Part shown: positions 62,831 through 64,000 of the stretch, in pieces
Position numbering within the stretch: the first letter of the stretch is position 1
How the letters are laid out: each line of letters starts with the position of its first letter
Source: Bifidobacterium mellis
GTDB taxonomy: Bacteria; Actinomycetota; Actinomycetes; Actinomycetales; Bifidobacteriaceae
Assembly: GCF_000967265.1 (NCBI RefSeq)
Contig: NZ_KQ033884.1
Span: 30,157 to 94,156, forward strand
Reading direction: 5' to 3'
Length of the DNA stretch: 64,000 bases
Position numbers and translations under genes: made by a program
Notes under the pieces: model-generated
The model's input: only the letters and a program-made list of their open reading frames with translations
Database searches by the model: none
What the model was told of the DNA's origin: nothing

Positions 62831-64000
62831 TGTCCACCTCCTCGTACCTGGCGGGCGGGGATGCGGCCGGTTGCTGGCAGGTCGGTCTCCTCATCCTGGT
62901 CGGTCGGCTCGGTCGGCCCGGCATGACGACCGTGGGATTCTTGGTCGTCAGAGCCTGAGCCGGAGTCCGAATCGTCCTGTCCGCTGCGCTTGCTGGTCTC
63001 CTGCTGACGCAGCACGGCCAGGGCCTCGTACTTGAAGGTGTCCGAGCTGACCTCCGGTGCTGGCTTGTTGGCCGCGTTGGAGATGATGATGAGCAGGACG
63101 GCCAGGATGCAGTTGGCCACCAGGCTGGAGCCGCCCGCCGCCATGTAGGGCATGGTCAGGCCGGTCAGGGGGATGACCAGGGTGATGCCGCCCACCACGG
63201 TGAAGACCTGGAAGGCCATGGTGAAGACCAGACCGGAGGCCAGGAGCTTGCCGAAACCGTCCTTGATCTTCATGGCCGTGATCATGCCCGAGGCCACGAT
63301 GACCAGGTAGAGGGCCAGAACCACCAGCAGACCGCTCAGCCCCAGCTCCTCACCCACCGACGTGTAGATGAAGTCGGAGTTGGCCAGGGGGGTGATCCAG
63401 GGGCGTCCCTGGCCCAGGCCGGTGCCTGTCAGCCCGCCGGCGGCCAGGCCGAAGATGCCGCGCACCAGCTGGCCGGACCCGCCGAAGGCCTTGCCGAACT
63501 CAGCGTCGCTGAAGGGGTGTAGCCAGGCGTCCACACGGGCGCCCACATGGGCGAAGATCATGGATGCGGCCACGGCTCCGATGACGAAGAAGACCGAACC
63601 TATGGCTATCCAGCTGGTGCGGCCGGTGGCCACATAGAGCATGGAGACGAACATGGCGAAGTACATCAGCGAGGTGCCCAGATCGTGCTGGATGACCAGG
63701 ACGGCCAGCGAAATAAGCCAGACGATGATAATGGGGCCAAAGTCCTTGATCCGGGGCATCCGCATGCCCAGGAACTTCTTGCCGCCCACGGCCAGCTGGT
63801 CCCGGTGGTCGAACAGATAGGCGGCGAAGAAGAAGGCCAGGAAGAGCTTGGCGAATTCGCCGGGCTGCAGGGTGTGCGACCCCACGCCTATCCAGATGCG
63901 GGCGCCGCCGATTTCGCGGCCGATGCCGGGCAGCATGGGCGACAGGAGCAGGACCAGACCCACCACCATGCTCACATAGGAGAAGCGACGCAGCAGCCTG
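62827..64000 (-). CDS. rodA: RodA/FtsW/SpoVE-family glycosyltransferase, 5' end cut by window
   Basis: The C-terminal part (390 residues visible) of a SEDS peptidoglycan polymerase. Seen: RIWIGVGSHTLQPGEFAKLFLA with the conserved E-F-A-K, then IQHDLGTSLMYFAMFVSMLY with the conserved Asp of the active region, and LTMPYMAAGGSSLVANCILA, the family's C-terminal signature. A polar tail of about 70 residues (KRSGQDDSDSGSGSDDQESH) follows the last helix and could be a kinase or partner site. The frame is open to the right edge (codons reading RLLRRFSYVS before the first Met at 63975), so the gene starts beyond the window. It overlaps pbpA by four bases. Confidence 0.94.
   Translation of the reverse strand, partial: RLLRRFSYVSMVVGLVLLLSPMLPGIGREIGGARIWIGVGSHTLQPGEFAKLFLAFFFAAYLFDHRDQLAVGGKKFLGMRMPRIKDFGPIIIVWLISLAVLVIQHDLGTSLMYFAMFVSMLYVATGRTSWIAIGSVFFVIGAVAASMIFAHVGARVDAWLHPFSDAEFGKAFGGSGQLVRGIFGLAAGGLTGTGLGQGRPWITPLANSDFIYTSVGEELGLSGLLVVLALYLVIVASGMITAMKIKDGFGKLLASGLVFTMAFQVFTVVGGITLVIPLTGLTMPYMAAGGSSLVANCILAVLLIIISNAANKPAPEVSSDTFKYEALAVLRQQETSKRSGQDDSDSGSGSDDQESHGRHAGPTEPTDQDEETDLPATGRIPARQVRGGGQ

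Overview
The window looks like a chromosomal segment of a Bifidobacterium. The evidence is high-GC coding DNA; the rodA-pbpA-pknA-pknB, class E sortase, DUF881 and crgA neighbourhood that actinobacteria keep near the replication origin; a DUF3073 protein and an actinobacterial sterol-carrier-like protein; phosphoenolpyruvate carboxylase; and a GH36 alpha-galactosidase. Peroxiredoxin, Dps and NhaA genes would suit an insect-gut lineage, but that is only a guess.

Layout. 0-1.3 kb: a RelBE-type toxin-antitoxin pair, then eroded DNA. 1.2-12.7 kb, minus strand: a SnoaL-like protein, a formate/nitrite-type channel, two MacB/FtsX-style ABC systems (one with a very long coiled coil), and an ECF transporter (fused double ATPase, EcfT, Trep_Strep/MptD-type S component). 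Divergent from the ECF genes, 12.9-16.5 kb encodes two exporter-like ABC half transporters. 16.9-17.9 kb is a wrecked NhaC antiporter.

18.8-28.8 kb is an AT-richer defence island. It holds a PD-(D/E)XK-type protein of unknown family, a small membrane protein, a giant single-chain Type ISP restriction-modification enzyme and an AbiH-family protein, with striking poly-C/poly-G tracts between them. A further 2 kb of gene-free AT-rich DNA runs to the 3' end of a tRNA-Ala gene, which is followed by tRNA-Ile.

30.9-42.7 kb: a YgjP-like metallopeptidase, an SDR oxidoreductase, NhaA, Dps, a CBS-domain membrane protein, AhpC with a reductase whose domain order is the reverse of E. coli AhpF, and a GH36 alpha-galactosidase. 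Relics flank the alpha-galactosidase: what looks like a sugar-permease tail upstream, and a deleted, frameshifted glycosidase downstream.

43-54 kb: a large RCC1/InlB-repeat cell-wall protein, ppc, a ThrE-like exporter, trpS, DUF3073 and SCP2-like genes. 54.2-64 kb is the origin-proximal cell-envelope block: rhomboid protease, a cluster of DnaA boxes, crgA, DUF881, class E sortase, then the translationally coupled rodA-pbpA-pknA-pknB run, cut by the right edge. The kinases, PBP, RodA and CrgA would act together in polar growth and septation.
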